Source: Paraburkholderia solisilvae
Lineage (GTDB): Bacteria > Pseudomonadota > Gammaproteobacteria > Burkholderiales > Burkholderiaceae
Reading direction: 5' to 3'
NCBI RefSeq assembly: GCF_902859875.1
Contig: NZ_CADIKF010000067.1
Coordinates: 1 to 36,129, forward strand
Length of the DNA stretch: 36,129 nt
Both the position numbers and the translations under genes were made by a program. The notes under the pieces are model-generated. The model ran no database searches and was not told the DNA's origin. It worked only from the letters and a program-made list of their open reading frames with translations. Every line of letters begins with the position of its first letter. Positions within the stretch are counted from its first letter, which is position 1. This document shows positions 33,579-36,129 of this stretch, piece after piece.

Positions 33579-34505
33579 ATGATGAGCGGATTCAGTGGCA
33601 CCAAAGCGATACGCGCAGACGTGGGTCCCCGTAGCCTAACGTCGGACACTGCGGGACGGGTCGGCACGAGCTTTAAGCACGAGCATCTCGCAGCGATTCT
33701 CGACAACGGTCTCATCGACGGTTTATTCGAGGTTCACGCAGAAAATTATATGGGCGCCGGTGGCCCTCCGCATCGCATGCTTGCGGCGATCCGCGAGCAC
33801 TATCCGGTTTCCATTCACGGCGTGTGTATGTCGATCGGCGGTAGCGAGCCGTTGGACAAACAGCACCTCGCGCGCTTTCGCGACCTGATCGCGCGCTATG
33901 AGCCGGCGCTCGTGTCCGAGCATCTCGCCTGGTCGACTCATGCAGGAACCTATTTCAATGACTTGCTTCCGTTGCCGTACACGGAGGACACACTCGCACG
34001 CTTATGCAGGCATATCGACCAGGTGCAGCAGGCCATTGCACGGCCGATCCTGATCGAAAACCCATCGACGTACCTCGCCTTTCAAAGTTCGTCGATGAGC
34101 GAATCCGAATTTCTCACAGCGTTGGTACGCCGCACCGGCTGCAGGCTGCTGCTCGACGTCACCAACGTGTTGGTATCTGCGACGAATCATGGTTACGCCG
34201 CGTCCGCCTACCTGGATGCATTTCCGCTCGACCATGTCGACGAGATTCATCTGGCTGGATACGCTGAACAAAGCGACGACGAAGACGAGCGACTGCTGAT
34301 CGACAGTCACGACGGCCCTGTCGCCGATACCGTTTGGGCACTCTATGAAAACGTCATCGAGCGTATCGGTCCGACTGCCACACTTGTCGAATGGGACGGC
34401 AAGCTGCCCGCGTGGTCCGTGCTACGGGCGCAGGCAATCGCAGCCGGAGAGTTCATGGAACGGTATCGGCTGCCGGTTACGACGGATGTCCTCAATGAAA
34501 TCTGA
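33579..34505 (+). CDS. bufB: MNIO (DUF692) multinuclear iron peptide-modifying oxygenase, BufB
   Basis: A 308-residue TIM-barrel enzyme of the MNIO family (same fold as MbnB), which uses a two- or three-iron centre and O2 to rebuild cysteines of a precursor peptide. The candidate iron ligands are all visible: FEVHAENY (E55, N56), SIHGV (H80), SEHLAW (E114/H115), LIENPSTY (E160), LLDVTN (D193, N196), EIHLAGY (H224), DSHD (H244) and LVEWD (E271). Two adjacent ATGs (33579, 33582) are possible starts, with GGGG just upstream. It lies 23 bases after the precursor gene and overlaps the next gene by 11 bases, indicating tight co-expression. It should act in the cytoplasm on the BufA1 precursor before export. 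Confidence 0.95.
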   Translation: MMSGFSGTKAIRADVGPRSLTSDTAGRVGTSFKHEHLAAILDNGLIDGLFEVHAENYMGAGGPPHRMLAAIREHYPVSIHGVCMSIGGSEPLDKQHLARFRDLIARYEPALVSEHLAWSTHAGTYFNDLLPLPYTEDTLARLCRHIDQVQQAIARPILIENPSTYLAFQSSSMSESEFLTALVRRTGCRLLLDVTNVLVSATNHGYAASAYLDAFPLDHVDEIHLAGYAEQSDDEDERLLIDSHDGPVADTVWALYENVIERIGPTATLVEWDGKLPAWSVLRAQAIAAGEFMERYRLPVTTDVLNEI

Positions 34506-35298
34506 ACCCTGCTGCAAAGCGCGCACAGCGGAGTTTCCAATGGCCTTCGCACGCGGCCTGATGAACCCGGCCGCGCAGACGCCGCGAGATGTTATCGCAA
34601 CGACCCGAAGAGACGCAGAAATGGTCGCCGCGAAGCGCTACAACGTGTATCGCAACAACGTGACGGTGAGCCTGATCGACGCGCTCGCGGCCATCTATCC
34701 GGCCGTACAGCGCATCACGGGTATCGATTTTTTCAGAACAATGGCGCGGTTCCACATTCGCGCGACGCCTCCAAAGTCGCCGCTGTTATTCGAATACGGA
34801 CGCGATTTTCCCGACTTTATCGAACAGTACGAGCACGCGAAAGAGATGCCGTGGCTCGCCGACACCGCGCGTATTGAACGAGCGTGGCTCGACGCCTACC
34901 ACGCAGCCGACCTGCCAGCTTTGCCGGCGCGGATATTCGAAGGCATCGAGCCCACCCGGTTGGGCGAACTGAGGTTTACGCCGCATCCGGCCGCACGCGT
35001 CGTACGCTCCGCTTATTCCGCGCTCTCGATCTTCGCGATGAACCGGCACGACGGTCCGGTCGAACCGATCAATTCAGGCGAGCCCGAGGACACGCTCGTG
35101 ACGCGGCCCGAGCAGAACGTGGTCGTGTCGCGCCTGCCCGAGGGCGGCGCGGCGTTCCTGAACGCGCTTATCGCAGGCGAATCGTTGGGCGTCGCTGTAG
35201 CCGAGGCTTTGGACGAAGCGCCCTCTTTCGATATCCAAAACAATCTGAACGGGATGATCGTATCCGGTGTATTGACCGCTATTCAACATGGAGAATGA
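34495..35298 (+). CDS. bufC: DUF2063 partner protein of the MNIO enzyme, BufC
   Basis: A 267-residue protein with the N-terminal DUF2063 domain, once called a putative DNA-binding domain: AFARGLMNP, then AAKRYNVYRNNVTVSLIDAL and AIYPAVQRITGIDFFRTMA, followed by a YGRDFPDFIEQY segment and a C-terminal domain. In bufferin and related systems this protein is thought to bring the precursor peptide to the MNIO enzyme, like MbnC in methanobactin synthesis. The ATG lies within the last 11 bases of bufB, so the two are translationally coupled. DNA binding in transcription is not supported. Confidence 0.9.
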   Translation: MKSEPCCKARTAEFPMAFARGLMNPAAQTPRDVIATTRRDAEMVAAKRYNVYRNNVTVSLIDALAAIYPAVQRITGIDFFRTMARFHIRATPPKSPLLFEYGRDFPDFIEQYEHAKEMPWLADTARIERAWLDAYHAADLPALPARIFEGIEPTRLGELRFTPHPAARVVRSAYSALSIFAMNRHDGPVEPINSGEPEDTLVTRPEQNVVVSRLPEGGAAFLNALIAGESLGVAVAEALDEAPSFDIQNNLNGMIVSGVLTAIQHGE

Positions 35299-35303
35299 GG
35301 ACG

Positions 35304-35810
35304 ATGGCCGAACTGGAAAACGTGAAGCTCACTTTTGCAGCTTGTGTTGCAACGAGAATCGGCGTGGCGAGCGACCTTGTGCGGCGACTGGCGCGGCCGT
35401 GGCTCACGCAACTCGTCTTGCGCATTGCGTTGTCGGTGCCGTTCTGGCGATCGGGCATCCTTAAGTGGCATGGATTTCTGCAGCTGAACGATACGGCGGT
35501 CGACCTCTTTACAGACGAGTTCCAACTTCATCTTCCCGGCGGCCCCTACTCCTTCCCGGCGCCCGCTGTCGTCGCATTTCTGTCGGCTTGCGGCGAGGTC
35601 GGCTTTCCAGTGCTGCTCGTGCTGGGCTTCGGCACCCGCTTCGCAGCGCTCGGTCTGCTGCTCATGACGTGCATCATCGAGCTAACCGTGCCGGATGGCT
35701 GGCCGATTCACATCACGTGGGCAGCGATGGCGTTGGGGATTGCCGCGTGGGGGCCCGGGGTGATTTCGGTCGATCATCTGATGTCACGGGCGATGATCGA
35801 TCACTCGTAG
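35304..35810 (+). CDS. DoxX-family membrane protein of the bufferin operon
   Basis: A 168-residue integral membrane protein with about four membrane segments. LVLRIALSVPFWRSGILKW is the DoxX start and AFLSACGEVGFPVLLVLGFGTRFAALGLL the conserved middle; the C-terminus GWPIHITWAAMALGIAAWGPG is typical. DoxX proteins often sit at the end of MNIO operons; the role is unknown, perhaps redox or quinone-linked support or peptide handling. ATG at 35304 begins 5 bases after the bufC stop, with GAGG 3 bases upstream. A longer open frame upstream overlaps bufC and is not used. Confidence 0.9.
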   Translation: MAELENVKLTFAACVATRIGVASDLVRRLARPWLTQLVLRIALSVPFWRSGILKWHGFLQLNDTAVDLFTDEFQLHLPGGPYSFPAPAVVAFLSACGEVGFPVLLVLGFGTRFAALGLLLMTCIIELTVPDGWPIHITWAAMALGIAAWGPGVISVDHLMSRAMIDHS

Positions 35811-35835
35811 CTCAAGCCCTCGAGGTGAACAAATA

Positions 35836-35860
35836 CGTCCGCCGCTTGCGCGGGCGGACG
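35836..35860 (-). terminator. Hairpin between convergent genes
   Basis: CGTCCGCC (35836-35843) pairs with GGCGGACG (35853-35860) around a 9-base loop. On the minus strand it is followed by TATTTGTT, so it probably ends acs; on the plus strand the T-run is missing, but it may also stop the bufferin transcript. Confidence 0.65.
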
Positions 35861-35885
35861 GTTACGTAGTGGGCTTAAGCAAGAT

Positions 35886-36129
35886 CTAGAACTTCTCACC
35901 GAGCTGATCGAGAATCGCCGGATTCTCAAGCGTCGACACATCCTGCGTGATCTCTTCACCCTTCGCCAGCGAGCGCAGCAGACGGCGCATGATCTTGCCC
36001 GAACGCGTCTTCGGCAGATTGTCGCCGAAGCGGATGTCCTTCGGTTTCGCAATCGGGCCGATCTCCTTGCCGACCCAGTTGCGCAGGTCGTTCGCGATCT
36101 GCTTCGCCTCATCGCCCTCCGGCCGCGTG
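35886..36129 (-). CDS. acs: Acetyl-CoA synthetase, C-terminal end only
   Basis: The last 81 codons of an AMP-forming acyl-CoA synthetase on the minus strand; the rest lies beyond the right edge. The segment NWVGKEIGPIAKPKDIRF followed by LPKTRSGKIMRRLLR is diagnostic of Acs and includes the catalytic lysine (in SGKIMRR) that is regulated by acetylation. The protein ends LDQLGEKF. It turns acetate into acetyl-CoA in the cytoplasm. Convergent with the bufferin operon and separated from it by a hairpin. Confidence 0.95.
   Translation of the reverse strand, partial: TRPEGDEAKQIANDLRNWVGKEIGPIAKPKDIRFGDNLPKTRSGKIMRRLLRSLAKGEEITQDVSTLENPAILDQLGEKF

Noticed and set aside
1..36129. CRISPR arrays, tRNA or rRNA genes, prophage or plasmid functions
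   Set aside because: No regularly spaced repeats, no tRNA-like or rRNA sequence, and no integrase, replication or phage structural gene was seen; the only mobile trace is the IS66 fragment.

Overview
The window looks like a chromosomal segment of a Paraburkholderia-type betaproteobacterium. The coding DNA is GC-rich, and it carries a luxR-rsaL-luxI trio of the BraR/RsaL/BraI kind, an acs 3' end, and sugar-acid catabolic genes typical of that group. No tRNA, rRNA, CRISPR array or intact mobile element was seen. All calls come from reading the sequence; no database search was possible.

Left part (1-12.9 kb) is compact and GC-rich. Four minus-strand genes (DapA-family dehydratase, ketoglutarate-semialdehyde dehydrogenase, SMP-30 lactonase, IlvD/Edd dehydratase cut by the window start) form a non-phosphorylative aldonate pathway ending in 2-oxoglutarate. 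A GntR/FadR-type regulator and an MFS transporter, also on the minus strand, lie 2.3 kb beyond and probably serve the same pathway: a TTGT-N3-ACAA-like palindrome lies upstream of each catabolic transcription unit and of the regulator gene. The quorum-sensing trio sits between the two halves. Then come a universal stress protein, an FNR-type Fe-S regulator with all four cysteines, and an EgtB-like sulfoxide synthase without an egtD neighbour.

Middle part (13-33 kb) is looser: lower GC in places, long gene-poor gaps, many regulators and several broken genes. It holds an AT-rich repeat-like protein of unknown function, the 3' scrap of a TolC-family porin, a DUF1330 protein, an IS66 transposase scrap, an SDR, a PAS histidine kinase, a 959-residue winged-helix/NTPase/TPR regulator, a SnoaL-like protein, two AraC regulators, a FixJ-type response regulator, a GMC oxidoreductase, a LysR regulator, a decayed LysR copy, a frameshifted exported hydrolase and a DUF4126 membrane protein. 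This looks like an accessory region shaped by repeated gain and decay.

Right part (33.2-35.8 kb) is an operon for a bufferin-type modified metal-binding peptide: a secreted four-cysteine precursor (BufA1/DUF2282), its MNIO/DUF692 modifying enzyme (BufB), the DUF2063 partner (BufC) and a DoxX-family membrane protein. It is the most interesting system in the window. The window closes with the 3' end of acetyl-CoA synthetase on the opposite strand.
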